From: Microbacterium sp.
GTDB taxonomy: Bacteria; Actinomycetota; Actinomycetes; Actinomycetales; Microbacteriaceae
DNA: 64,000 nucleotides
Reading direction: 5' to 3'
Assembly: GCA_003248655.1 (NCBI GenBank)
Contig: QFPM01000006.1
Location: 69,605-133,604 of the forward strand
In this document: one piece after another, positions 9,982 to 17,603 of the stretch
Layout: every line of letters starts with the position of its first letter
Numbering within the stretch: the first letter of the stretch is position 1
The notes under the pieces: generated by a model
Seen by the model: the letters and a program-made list of their open reading frames with translations, nothing else
Databases searched by the model: none
What the model was told of the DNA's origin: nothing
Program-made: the position numbers and the translations under genes

Positions 9982-9987
9982 AGCCTA
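9982..9987 (-). promoter_or_regulatory. -10 box of upp, sharing bases with the upstream stop codon
   Basis: TAGGCT on the minus strand, seven bases before the upp ATG. Its TAG (9985-9987) is also the stop codon of the preceding gene, so upp can be transcribed separately from the cassette upstream. No clear -35 hexamer is visible. Confidence 0.55.
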
Positions 9988-11052
9988 CGCGTCCGGGGCA
10001 AGCTCCCACGCGGCGGCGAGCACGATGGCATCGGCCAACTGCTGGACGTCGGTGAACTGGTCGACGTGCGGGGTCGAGAAGCTGACGAGGCAGAGGCCCC
10101 TCCCGTCCGGGAACTGCAGCCAGTAGTCGATGATCCCCACGGGCGCGAGCGCCAGCTCCGCAGGCCCGATCCGCCGGTGCGTCCACCGCAGCAGCGGACC
10201 AGCGGCGGTGGCAGCCTCGACGAGCTGATCCTGCGGGCCGAGGTCCGCCTGCACGCGCGCGCGCATCGCGGCGAGATGCCCGCCTTCGGGAGCAGGGCCG
10301 AGCTCTTGCCAATACGTCGTGACCGCGACGGATGCCGCGGCATCCGCGGTGCGCCTCGTGAGATACACCATCGATCTGCCGCCCGCCGCCGCGGCGGTCC
10401 GCGCCGACTGGCGCAGCCACGCGGTCAGCTGGCCGCGCAGAACCGGCGCCTGTGGGATGCCCGCCAGTTGGGCTTCGACGAGCGTCTTCGTATCTGCGTC
10501 GATGGACGCCGGGCTCGTGAGGTCGATCCGGGCCCAGTCCGCGCCGAGGAAGAGGTCGAGCCCCGTGACCCGCTCGCCGTCGCGCAGCCCGTGCTCCTGA
10601 CCCTGTTCCTCGGTGATCCATCGCACGTCGTCATCACCGGGCTGCGGCTCGAGACTCGCGCGCACATCCTCGGGCGACGCGTTCACGGGGTGCGGGCCCG
10701 CCGTGTCGAACACGACGCGGCGCAGGATCGGCCCGTACGCGTCGAGGAGGGCGATCAGGCTCGTGCCGCGCTGGAGGGCGAACTCGCCGGCATCCGTGTT
10801 CGATCCGATCCACGCCGCGAAGCTCTGCGACGAGGAGAACAGGTGCAGCTCCCATCGGCGCTCGCCGTCGGCATCCTCTGCCGCGACGACGCGGGTCTGC
10901 GTCTCGCCCTCGGGTCCTCGCATGAGCGGCACCACGACGAAGTCCTGGCGCAGCGCCCGCCCGACCGCCGCGGGATCCATCGCCGCGAGCGCCGCGGCGA
11001 GCCGCTCGGATCCGACGTCAGCGGCGGGGGCGGAGGGGATGGACTCAGGCAT
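9985..11052 (-). CDS. SseB-like N-terminal domain protein, last gene of the T7SS-like cassette
   Basis: A 355-residue protein without signal peptide or membrane helix. The N-terminal about 110 residues (QDFVVVPLM..., ELHLFSSSQSFAAW, RRVVFDTAG..PVNASPEDV) look like the SseB N-terminal fold. The C-terminal about 200 residues end in a conserved-looking stretch (IIDYWLQFPDGRGLCLVSFSTP) that recalls proteins found with actinobacterial WXG100 genes; that link is from memory and weak. The ATG at 11052 overlaps the previous stop by 8 bp, so translation is coupled. It may be an immunity, chaperone or regulatory partner of the large secreted-type protein upstream. Confidence 0.55.
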   Translation of the reverse strand: MPESIPSAPAADVGSERLAAALAAMDPAAVGRALRQDFVVVPLMRGPEGETQTRVVAAEDADGERRWELHLFSSSQSFAAWIGSNTDAGEFALQRGTSLIALLDAYGPILRRVVFDTAGPHPVNASPEDVRASLEPQPGDDDVRWITEEQGQEHGLRDGERVTGLDLFLGADWARIDLTSPASIDADTKTLVEAQLAGIPQAPVLRGQLTAWLRQSARTAAAAGGRSMVYLTRRTADAAASVAVTTYWQELGPAPEGGHLAAMRARVQADLGPQDQLVEAATAAGPLLRWTHRRIGPAELALAPVGIIDYWLQFPDGRGLCLVSFSTPHVDQFTDVQQLADAIVLAAAWELAPDA

Positions 11053-11362
11053 AGCTGAACTCGATCTCCGCGCGTTGGCGGAAGCGCGCCCCGAGCGGCG
11101 CGCCCGGGGCGGGGAGGTCGGCATCTGCTGAGGCGTCGACGTCGTAGAGAAGCCCCATACCCCACCGGCGACCGCGCACGTCGGTTGCGAGCCGGGTCTG
11201 GATGTAGCCGTAGCGCGTCTCGCCCTCGCTCTTGTAGGCGACGAGCGCGCCCGGGCTGTGCAGCGGGTCGCCGGATGCCCGCACGATCATCCCCTCGAAG
11301 GGCGGAGGACTGTTGCTCAGGATGAGCGGGAGGGTGAACTCCTCGTCGGAGACGCGCGTCAC
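11045..11362 (-). CDS. Hypothetical 105-residue protein between T7SS-like protein and SseB-like protein
   Basis: The family is not recognised. It is soluble, rich in beta-prone segments (LPLILSNSPPPFEGMIVRAS, RYGYIQTRL, RWGMGLLYDVD), and has no cysteine, signal or membrane helix. The GTG start at 11362 overlaps the TGA of the upstream gene (GTGA), and its own stop overlaps the next start by 8 bp, so it is translated as part of a coupled operon. Its position directly after a polymorphic-toxin-like protein makes it the first candidate for a cognate immunity protein, by context only. Confidence 0.65.
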   Translation of the reverse strand: MTRVSDEEFTLPLILSNSPPPFEGMIVRASGDPLHSPGALVAYKSEGETRYGYIQTRLATDVRGRRWGMGLLYDVDASADADLPAPGAPLGARFRQRAEIEFSYA

Positions 11363-12696
11363 GGCAGCCTCCAGGCGACGTCATCGATGAGCGAGAGTCC
11401 CTTCGCCGGCAGGTCGCCGCCGACGATGATGTACTCCGGAGCACCCCCGGGCATGCCGTTGAGCGGCAGCGCATGCCGCTGCAGCACGACGGAGCCGAGG
11501 TCGTCGACCGAGGCGCTCACGAGGCGCTCGGCGGAGTTGACATCGGGAAGACCCAGGGCGCTGCGCGTGCTCGAGAAGGTTTCGGGGGCGCGCGACGACC
11601 ACGATGCTCCGGTCTGGAGGGCTTCGTCGCCGTAGAGGCGGAACACCTCGTCACCCTTCGCCAGGTCGCTGACCGGCGTCGCCCACAGGCGCTCGGACTC
11701 GGCGAGCTGCTGCGGGCGCAGCCGCAGGGCCTGGCGCACCGTCAGCTGCTCGAAGGCTTCCGTTCCCCCGCGCGCCGCGACTTCCGCGGCAGCTTGTGCG
11801 TTGATGCGGCCGGCCATCGCGAGGTTTCCGAGGACGCGGGCGGCGCCGCCCAGACCGACCACGGCGAGGGCCGCGCCGATGATGCTGACGATCGCCTCAC
11901 CCCAGCTGCGATCACCGGTCGAGGCCAGCACGATGTTGCCGATCGCGTTGATGACAGCGGCGATGCCCGCGACGAGAAGGAGCGCCGCCGCGAGAGCCTG
12001 GCCGATGACCGGAATCCACGAGACGACGAGAGCGAGGATGCCGGCGATCGCGGCGATCGTCCCGGCGATGTCGGTGATCGCCGACAGCACGTCCTTGCCC
12101 CAATCGTCCCACCACGAGTCGTTCAGGTCGTCGCCGCTCGTGGTGTTCTCGATGTCGTCCCGGGCGGTCTCGGCGGCGCGGTCGCGGCGGCGCGCGGCAT
12201 CCAGGATGTCCTGATGCGCCGCACCCGCGGTGGCGCTCGCATGCCGGGCATCCGTTCCGGCGCTGTCGGCGAGCGTCTCGTACCGGAGGGCGTCGGCGGG
12301 GTCAGTCGCATCTTCCGACAGACGGAGGTAGCGGCGCCGCTCCTGCTGGGCGTCGGCGGCGTCGCCCTGCGCGGCCTGCGCTCGTTGCAGAGCGGCCAGC
12401 GAGTCGTCCTGCGCGCCGGCGAGGGCCGCCGAGTAGGTCACGAGCGCGTTCCCCGTCGCACGGTAGCGCGCCTCGGCCTTGGCGATGTCGTCGGCGACGG
12501 TGCGCGCCGTCTCGCCCAGCGCGTCGATCGCCTCGGAGACGGTGCTGTCGAGGTCGAGCGTACGCAGCCCCCGCGCGGTGCTGTCGATCGTGCGCGCGAT
12601 GTCGAGGTAGCTCTGACCGCCGCGGCGGACGAGGTCCGGGTCGCCGGGGACGGGGTCGGAGCCGAACCCCGCGGCCGACCAGTCGGCGGGCCTCAT
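11359..12696 (-). CDS. Putative T7SS-secreted protein with transmembrane hairpin and C-terminal toxin-like domain
   Basis: A 445-residue protein. The N-terminus (GFGSDPVPGDPDLVRR) matches the opening of the putative T7SS secretion-signal domain. A long helical, WXG100-like region follows (about 20-180) with an Ala/Asp/Arg-rich coiled coil. Residues about 205-292 contain strongly hydrophobic helices (SAITDIAGTIAAIAGILALV, IGQALAAALLLVAGIAAVIN). The final about 110 residues (VFRLYGDEALQTGASWSS, LGLPDVNSAERLV, LPLNGMPGGAPEYIIVGG) resemble the terminal domain of some Gram-positive polymorphic toxins, by recollection. No catalytic residues are certain. The ATG overlaps the upstream stop (ATGA). 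Architecture suggests an effector-like protein; the function is unproven. Confidence 0.65.
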   Translation of the reverse strand: MRPADWSAAGFGSDPVPGDPDLVRRGGQSYLDIARTIDSTARGLRTLDLDSTVSEAIDALGETARTVADDIAKAEARYRATGNALVTYSAALAGAQDDSLAALQRAQAAQGDAADAQQERRRYLRLSEDATDPADALRYETLADSAGTDARHASATAGAAHQDILDAARRRDRAAETARDDIENTTSGDDLNDSWWDDWGKDVLSAITDIAGTIAAIAGILALVVSWIPVIGQALAAALLLVAGIAAVINAIGNIVLASTGDRSWGEAIVSIIGAALAVVGLGGAARVLGNLAMAGRINAQAAAEVAARGGTEAFEQLTVRQALRLRPQQLAESERLWATPVSDLAKGDEVFRLYGDEALQTGASWSSRAPETFSSTRSALGLPDVNSAERLVSASVDDLGSVVLQRHALPLNGMPGGAPEYIIVGGDLPAKGLSLIDDVAWRLP

Positions 12697-13025
12697 CGCG
12701 CCACCTGGTGGCCGCCAGCGGATGCCGCGGGCGGGGCCGTCGAGGTGCCGTCCATCGCGGCGGCGAGCTCCTGATCGGCCTGCTCGAAGGTGTCGGCGAT
12801 AGCGGTCGTGGCCTCGCCCAGGCCCGTGATCGACTCGGTCATGTCGCTGCGGGTGTCATCCCACGAGTGCGCGAAGGAGCGCACGGCGTCGGCGAGGCCG
12901 TCATGACCCGTGGCCTCCGCGATCTGATCGCTGCGCACGTTGGCGTTCTCGAACTCGTGCGCGATGCGCGCGAGCCCGGTGCCGACGGCGCGCACGCGCT
13001 CGGTGTCGATTCGCAGATCGGACAT
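12693..13025 (-). CDS. WXG100/EspC-like small helical protein
   Basis: A 110-residue, mostly helical protein with the helix-turn-helix hairpin outline of WXG100/ESX partners. The first helix is RIDTERVRAVGTGLARIAHEF. A turn region contains a Trp (AHSWDDTRSD) in place of W-x-G, and the second helix is ATTAIADTFEQADQELAAAM. It resembles EspC-type helpers more than EsxA. The start has an excellent ribosome site (GAGGAGGGG, 2 bp before ATG) and a TAGGCT -10 box upstream (minus strand, 13044-13049), making it the first gene of the four-gene cassette. No ESX ATPase or membrane component lies in the window. Confidence 0.65.
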   Translation of the reverse strand: MSDLRIDTERVRAVGTGLARIAHEFENANVRSDQIAEATGHDGLADAVRSFAHSWDDTRSDMTESITGLGEATTAIADTFEQADQELAAAMDGTSTAPPAASAGGHQVAR

Positions 13026-13111
13026 GTCCCCTCCTCGGCTTCGAGCCTACGCGGCTTCGCGCGTGACGCCGATGGGGAGGACTCCCCATGCCCGCGCCGT
13101 ACGCTGGGGGC

Positions 13112-13579
13112 GTGACCCTGCACGCTCCGCTCGCCGACGACGCGGCAATGACCCGCGCGCTCGTGCTCGCCGAGGTGGCGTCGGCCGCCGGCGAGATCCC
13201 CGTCGGGGCGGTCGTGACGGATGCCGGCGGAGCCGTCATCGGCGAGGGCCGGAACCTGCGCGAGGCGACCGGTGACCCGACCGCCCACGCCGAGATCGTC
13301 GCGCTCCGCGCGGCCGCCGCGACGACCGGCTCGTGGAACCTCGAGGGCTGTACCCTCACGGTGACGCTCGAGCCGTGCGTCATGTGCGCGGGGGCGATTC
13401 TGCAGGCGCACGTCGGCCGGGTCGTGTTCGGCGCGTGGGATGACAAGGCCGGCGCGGCGGGGTCGGTCTACGACCTCTTGCGCGACCGTCGCCTGCCCGT
13501 GCGCGCGGAGGTTGTCGGCGGCATCCGCGAGCCCGAGGCGCGGGCTCTACTGCGGGAGTTCTTCGACGCGCGCCGCTGA
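13112..13579 (+). CDS. tadA: tRNA adenosine-34 deaminase
   Basis: Converts A34 to inosine in tRNA-Arg(ACG). The zinc site is visible as the HAE motif (TAHAEIVAL) and PCVMC (LEPCVMCAGAI), with IPVGAVV upstream, all typical of TadA. From GTG 13112 the protein has 155 residues. TACGCT (13100-13105) ends six bases upstream, the leaderless pattern seen across this window. An ATG at 13088 behind GGGGAGG is an alternative that adds eight residues. Confidence 0.93.
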   Translation: MTLHAPLADDAAMTRALVLAEVASAAGEIPVGAVVTDAGGAVIGEGRNLREATGDPTAHAEIVALRAAAATTGSWNLEGCTLTVTLEPCVMCAGAILQAHVGRVVFGAWDDKAGAAGSVYDLLRDRRLPVRAEVVGGIREPEARALLREFFDARR

Positions 13580-13597
13580 CGGGCCGGCGCCGGCGCC

Positions 13598-14710
13598 TCA
13601 GTCAGACGAGCTCAGGATGATCGTCTCGGTCGGCGGTGCGGGGTAGGCGGGGCGGCCGAGGTAGCCGATGACGCCGAGGAGCGCGCGGCGTACCTCGGCC
13701 GGGCTCTCGAGGTGCGGCGAGTGTCCGACGCCCTCGAGTTCGAGCTCGGTGACCTCGCCACCCGCGGCGCGATACGCATCGAGCACGTCGCGCGTCTGCG
13801 ACACCATCAGCTGCGCCGGTGCGACCCCCTCGCCCGGCCACCCCGGGATGACCCCGAGTGCGCCGAGCTGGTTGAGGTCGAAGAACGAGGCATCCGACAC
13901 GATGGCATCCGCCGACCCGTGCACCCACAGGATCGGGGGCTTCACCTCGAGATCGACGATGCCGCTCGTGTCGAAGTAGCGAGGCGCCATCGTGTTGAGC
14001 ACGCCGGTCGTGCCCGCCCCGAAGCCCGGCCAGTTCTCGCTCGGCACGCCATCGCCGGGGTAGTTGCCCTCGGCGGTCGAAGTCGTGTTCATCGACTCGA
14101 CCCAGATGTCCTCGTGCTCGCTCGCATACCCCGGTGCGACGTACCCGGTGCGGAAGACGGTGCGCGGCGACGTGGGCGAGTCGGCTGTCATATCGCGGTC
14201 CGTGAGCCGCTGCACAAAGTCGGGGTTCGCGCCGCCGCCCCCGCATCCCGCGTCGTCGTCGGTGAGCCGCGAACCGTCGCGGCGCGTGCCGCCGAAGCCA
14301 TAGGGAGAGACGGGAGCCTGCAGCGTGAGCGAGAGCACGGGGTGATCGAGCGCGTACTGCATCACGACGCCGCCGCCCATCGACCAGCCGACGAGGTGTG
14401 CGGTCTCGAGCCCCAGCGCGGTGAGGGTCGCGTAGACGTCGTCGCTGAAATCGCGCAGACCGCGGGTCGCGTCGACGGGCAGGCTCTCGGTGCCGCCGAA
14501 GCCGCGCAAGTCGATCGCGATGACCCGCAGCTCGCTCGGCAGATCCTGCATGAGCTCCTGCCAGAACAGGGCCGACGAGACGTTGCCGTGCACCAGCACG
14601 ACGGTCTGATCGGGGGTCGCCCCCGGGTCGTCACCGACTCGCTCCAGAATGTTCACCGTGAGGCGATCAGTGTCGATGAGCCGCGCGGAAATGCCTTCCA
14701 AGAGGGTCAT
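13598..14710 (-). CDS. Alpha/beta hydrolase
   Basis: A 370-residue hydrolase. The oxyanion region is VVLVHGNVSSALFWQEL, the nucleophile elbow GWSMGGG (Ser), and the likely catalytic His lies in GVGHSPHLESP near the C-terminus. A large lid (about 160-240) contains the glycine run GCGGGGANPDF. There is no signal peptide. Substrate unknown. TAGGAT on the minus strand (14717-14722) ends six bases before ATG, so the mRNA is probably leaderless. It shares a 73-bp divergent region with proC. Confidence 0.82.
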   Translation of the reverse strand: MTLLEGISARLIDTDRLTVNILERVGDDPGATPDQTVVLVHGNVSSALFWQELMQDLPSELRVIAIDLRGFGGTESLPVDATRGLRDFSDDVYATLTALGLETAHLVGWSMGGGVVMQYALDHPVLSLTLQAPVSPYGFGGTRRDGSRLTDDDAGCGGGGANPDFVQRLTDRDMTADSPTSPRTVFRTGYVAPGYASEHEDIWVESMNTTSTAEGNYPGDGVPSENWPGFGAGTTGVLNTMAPRYFDTSGIVDLEVKPPILWVHGSADAIVSDASFFDLNQLGALGVIPGWPGEGVAPAQLMVSQTRDVLDAYRAAGGEVTELELEGVGHSPHLESPAEVRRALLGVIGYLGRPAYPAPPTETIILSSSD

Positions 14711-14716
14711 ATCGGC

Positions 14717-14777
14717 ATCCTAGTGCGGGCACCGGCGGTCTCTCCAGGGCGCCCGGCCGAGGGTTCGCTCCTAGGAT
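14717..14777. promoter_or_regulatory. Divergent leaderless promoters of the hydrolase gene and proC
   Basis: Two TAGGAT hexamers face away from each other: 14717-14722 on the minus strand (6 bases before the hydrolase ATG) and 14772-14777 on the plus strand (6 bases before the proC ATG). The spacing places the transcription start at or next to each start codon. Confidence 0.55.
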
Positions 14778-14783
14778 GGACGC

Positions 14784-15617
14784 ATGCCCCAGACCCTCCC
14801 GTCCATCGCGATCCTCGGTGCCGGTTCGATGGGCGGTGCGATCCTGCAGGGCCTCGTCCGGTCCGGACGCGCCCCGCGGGTGAGCGTCACCAACCGCACC
14901 GCGGCGAAGGCCGCAGAGCTGGTCGGGCTCGCGGGCGTGACGAGTCTCGCGCTCGCCGACGACCCGGAGGCGAACGTCACGGCGGCATCCGGCGCCGACA
15001 TCGTGCTCATCGGCGTGAAGCCGGTCATGGTGCCGGATCTTCTCCGCGAGATCGCGCCGGCGCTGCGGCCCGGAACGATCGTCGTGAGCCTCGCCGCCGG
15101 CGTCACGACCGAGACGTTCGAGTCGATCGTCGGTGAGGGGGTGTCCGTCATCCGCGCGATGCCGAACACCCCGGCCGTCGTCGGCAAGGCCGTCACGGGG
15201 ATCGCGCGTGGCTCCGCGGCATCCGATGCCGACCTCGCCCTCGTGCGCGACCTCTTCGAGACCTGCGGCGTCGTGATCGAGGTTCCCGAGGAGCAGATCG
15301 ACGCGCTCTCGACGATCTCGGGCTCCGGTCCGGCGTACGTCTTCCTGCTGATCGAAGACCTCACCGAGGCGGCGCGCGGCAAGGGATTCTCGGATGCCGA
15401 CGCGCACCTCATGGCCGAGCAGACCTTCATCGGCGCCGCCGCGCTGCTGGATGCCACGGGCGAGGACCCCGGTGAGCTCCGCCGCCGCGTCACGAGCCCG
15501 AAGGGCACGACCGAGCGCGCGATCGCGGTCCTGCAGGGTGCGCGCCTGGACGGCGTCTTCGCCGAGGCGACCGACGCCGCCCTCGCCCGCGCGCGCGAGC
15601 TCGCCTCCGGCGCGTAG
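14784..15617 (+). CDS. proC: Pyrroline-5-carboxylate reductase
   Basis: Last step of proline synthesis: reduces 1-pyrroline-5-carboxylate with NAD(P)H. The 277 residues are the standard length. The Rossmann motif is ILGAGSMGGAI at the N-terminus. The C-terminal P5C-binding helix shows the family signature region SGSGPAYVFLLIEDLTEAA and RRRVTSPKGTTERAI. In M. tuberculosis proC (Rv0500) is followed directly by a BldC-like gene and bS22 (from memory); here about 4 kb separates them. A palindromic repeat begins about 20 bp past the stop. Confidence 0.96.
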   Translation: MPQTLPSIAILGAGSMGGAILQGLVRSGRAPRVSVTNRTAAKAAELVGLAGVTSLALADDPEANVTAASGADIVLIGVKPVMVPDLLREIAPALRPGTIVVSLAAGVTTETFESIVGEGVSVIRAMPNTPAVVGKAVTGIARGSAASDADLALVRDLFETCGVVIEVPEEQIDALSTISGSGPAYVFLLIEDLTEAARGKGFSDADAHLMAEQTFIGAAALLDATGEDPGELRRRVTSPKGTTERAIAVLQGARLDGVFAEATDAALARARELASGA

Positions 15618-15637
15618 CCCGCCGCGCGCCCGCGCGC

Positions 15638-15730
15638 CGCGAGAAACCACTACTTCCCGCGAGAAACCACTCCGCGCCTGAGAAACCATGGCGCAACGGG
15701 TTTCTCAGCATCCGGATGGTTTCTCACGCG
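15638..15730. repeat. Palindromic repeat A, copy 1
   Basis: Contains three AGAAACCA units (near 15642, 15662 and 15680) followed by two inverted copies (GGTTTCTCA near 15699 and 15718), so it can fold into a long cruciform. The last arm supplies the TGA stop of the DUF559/AbiEi-like gene (15724-15726). Related copies lie at 16812-16905 and 41205-41280. Confidence 0.8.
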
Positions 15731-16710
15731 GGCGGGCGCCGTAGCAGCCGGGGCGCGCGGTGCAGGGAGGCGAGCCGCGCGCGATCGGGCGCACGGATCA
15801 CGCGAACGGATGCCTGGGTGAGCGCCCGGCACATCGGTTCGACGCGTACCGCGTCGGCATAGTCCCACGGCGCGAAGCCGTGCCCGTGCCGGCGGAGCCG
15901 GTCTTCGCGCCGCTTCTCGTTCCGAAGGTGCCGCTCGGCCGCGGCGGCGTCGCCGAGATCGTACTTGCCCCAACCGTCGCTTTCGCCCACAGCCCCGGCG
16001 CGCGGGAAGAAGAAGTCCGAGCGGTCTTCGTTCCCCTCGTAGTGAAACGTCCGCTGCAGTTCCGGGGTCTCGAACCCGCTCCACTCGATGACGGCCCGGC
16101 TCACTGACTCACCGGGTGACTCGGCGCGAGGATCGGCGCGATCGAGCGCCCACGTCAGTCCTCGACTGCCGCGGCGGTCGGCGCGATCGGAGGCGAGCTC
16201 GCGTAGGACGGCGAGCGACGCGGACCCACCCTGGACTGGCGATACCGCGGCATCCACCACCGCAAGTGCCTGCGCAGGCGGCAATGCCCGCATCAGATCG
16301 ACCACCGTGTCGGCCAGGGACGTCACCGCAACGCCGTCCACCTCGGCGACCTCGCGGGCATCCTCGCTCGTGTGCACGCAGACGTCGCCGAAGCGACGGG
16401 ATGCTGCACGGTCGGGGTCGTACACGTGGATGTCACGGCACTCGCCGAAGAGCGGGATGCCGTGGAAGACCGCTGCCGGCTCGAGACCCAGGATCGCACC
16501 CGGATGCGCGAGCACGAACGCGTGCACGCGCGCGGCGTAACGCTCCCACGGCGCGAGCGCGGCGACGGCGCGGGCATCCGCGTACACGCCGTGCCGGATG
16601 CGGATGTAGCCCGGATCGGGCAGACGGATGCCGCGGGCACGCCCCTCGGCCGAGGTGATCAGCGGGACGGGCGAGCGGGTGGCGGCGCGGGTGGACAGAA
16701 GCAACGGCAT
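15724..16710 (-). CDS. DUF559/AbiEi-type protein, repeat-flanked
   Basis: A 328-residue protein of the actinobacterial class that joins an AbiEi-like N-terminal region (IRHGVYADARA, HPGAILGLEPAAVFHGIPLF) to a C-terminal DUF559, VSR-like nuclease fold. The nuclease part shows RSDFFFP, then GESDGWGKYD and NEKRREDRLRRHGHGFAPW, matching a D...ExDGxxKY...R active-site layout. The role is unknown: it could be a solitary toxin-antitoxin-derived regulator or a nuclease. GATGAT lies six bases before the chosen ATG, a weak leaderless signal. Copies of repeat A lie about 100 bp upstream and over the stop codon, so the gene may have moved as a unit. Confidence 0.7.
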   Translation of the reverse strand: MPLLLSTRAATRSPVPLITSAEGRARGIRLPDPGYIRIRHGVYADARAVAALAPWERYAARVHAFVLAHPGAILGLEPAAVFHGIPLFGECRDIHVYDPDRAASRRFGDVCVHTSEDAREVAEVDGVAVTSLADTVVDLMRALPPAQALAVVDAAVSPVQGGSASLAVLRELASDRADRRGSRGLTWALDRADPRAESPGESVSRAVIEWSGFETPELQRTFHYEGNEDRSDFFFPRAGAVGESDGWGKYDLGDAAAAERHLRNEKRREDRLRRHGHGFAPWDYADAVRVEPMCRALTQASVRVIRAPDRARLASLHRAPRLLRRPPA

Positions 16711-16811
16711 CCGCTGATCATCGTGGGCCGCAGCCGCTCGTGGGCCGCCTGTGCCCGGATCGGTGGACAGTTTCGCCGATTCGCGCGTTGTGGAGGAGGC
16801 TGCGCGCGAGA

Positions 16812-16905
16812 CACGAGAAACCACGCGGCGGCGTGAGACATCACTCGCGCCCCGAGAAACCACGGCACCCGCGGTTTCTCAGGCGGCAAGTGGTTTCTCG
16901 GCGAG
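16812..16905. repeat. Palindromic repeat A, copy 2
   Basis: Two CGAGAAACCAC units (near 16815 and 16854) precede GGTTTCTCAG (16873) and TGGTTTCTCGG (16891), with central bases GGCACCCG shared with copy 3. It lies in the 221-bp gap between the ktrA stop and the start of the DUF559/AbiEi-like gene; nothing else is seen in that gap. Confidence 0.8.
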
Positions 16906-16931
16906 ACCGTGAGTCGGCGGACGCGCCCGGG

Positions 16932-17603
16932 TCAGCGATCGAGCGAGGCGAAGCGCTCGATGTCGCTGTTCGTGCCCGAGACGATGATCAGGTCGTGGTT
17001 CGTCACGATCGTGTCGGCCTCCGCGTAGCGGAACGGCTTGCCGGGGCTTTTCACCCCTACGACGGTGACGTTGTACTTCGAACGGACGCCGGATTCGTTC
17101 AGGCCCGTGCCGCGGATGAACTTCGGCGGGTACATCTTCGCGAGCACGAAGTCGTCGTCGAAGCGGATGAAGTCGAGCATGCGCCCCGACACGAGGTGCG
17201 CGACGCGCTCGCCGGCCTCGCGCTCGGGGTAGATGACGTGGTTCGCGCCGACGCGCGCGAGGATCTTGCCGTGGCTCTGCGACACGGCTTTCGCCCAGAT
17301 CTGCGGCACTTTCAGGTCGACGAGGTTCGCCGTGATGAGAACGGATGCCTCGATCGAGGACCCGACCGCGACGACCGCGACCTGGAAGTCCTGCGCGCCG
17401 ATCTGCTTGAGCGCGTCGATGTTCTTGGCATCCGCCTGGACGGTGTGGGTGACGCGCTCCGACCACTTCTGGACGAGATCGAGGTTCTCGTCGATCGCGA
17501 GCACCTCGCGGTCGAGGCGGTCGAGTTCGCCGGCGCAGGCGGCGCCGAAGCGGCCGAGGCCGATCACGAGGACGGGAGCATCGCTCCGCAGCTGCTCAAC
17601 CAA
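16932..17603 (-). CDS. ktrA: Potassium channel regulatory subunit KtrA (TrkA family)
   Basis: Cytoplasmic RCK protein that gates the KtrB/TrkH potassium channel by binding nucleotide. At 223 residues it has one RCK_N domain (VIGLGRFGAACAGEL, nucleotide-binding GxGxxG, with the acidic AIDEN at the end of the second strand) and one RCK_C domain (about 140-215), the single-module KtrA form rather than duplicated TrkA. The start appears to be TTG at 17603, overlapping the ktrB stop by 8 bp, with AAAGG upstream, so translation is coupled to ktrB. A start further downstream is possible but would remove part of the first strand. Confidence 0.9.
   Translation of the reverse strand: MVEQLRSDAPVLVIGLGRFGAACAGELDRLDREVLAIDENLDLVQKWSERVTHTVQADAKNIDALKQIGAQDFQVAVVAVGSSIEASVLITANLVDLKVPQIWAKAVSQSHGKILARVGANHVIYPEREAGERVAHLVSGRMLDFIRFDDDFVLAKMYPPKFIRGTGLNESGVRSKYNVTVVGVKSPGKPFRYAEADTIVTNHDLIIVSGTNSDIERFASLDR

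Noticed and set aside
13580..13597. tRNA gene expected after tadA as in some actinobacteria
   Set aside because: Only 18 bp separate tadA from the convergent hydrolase gene, and no tRNA-like sequence is present.
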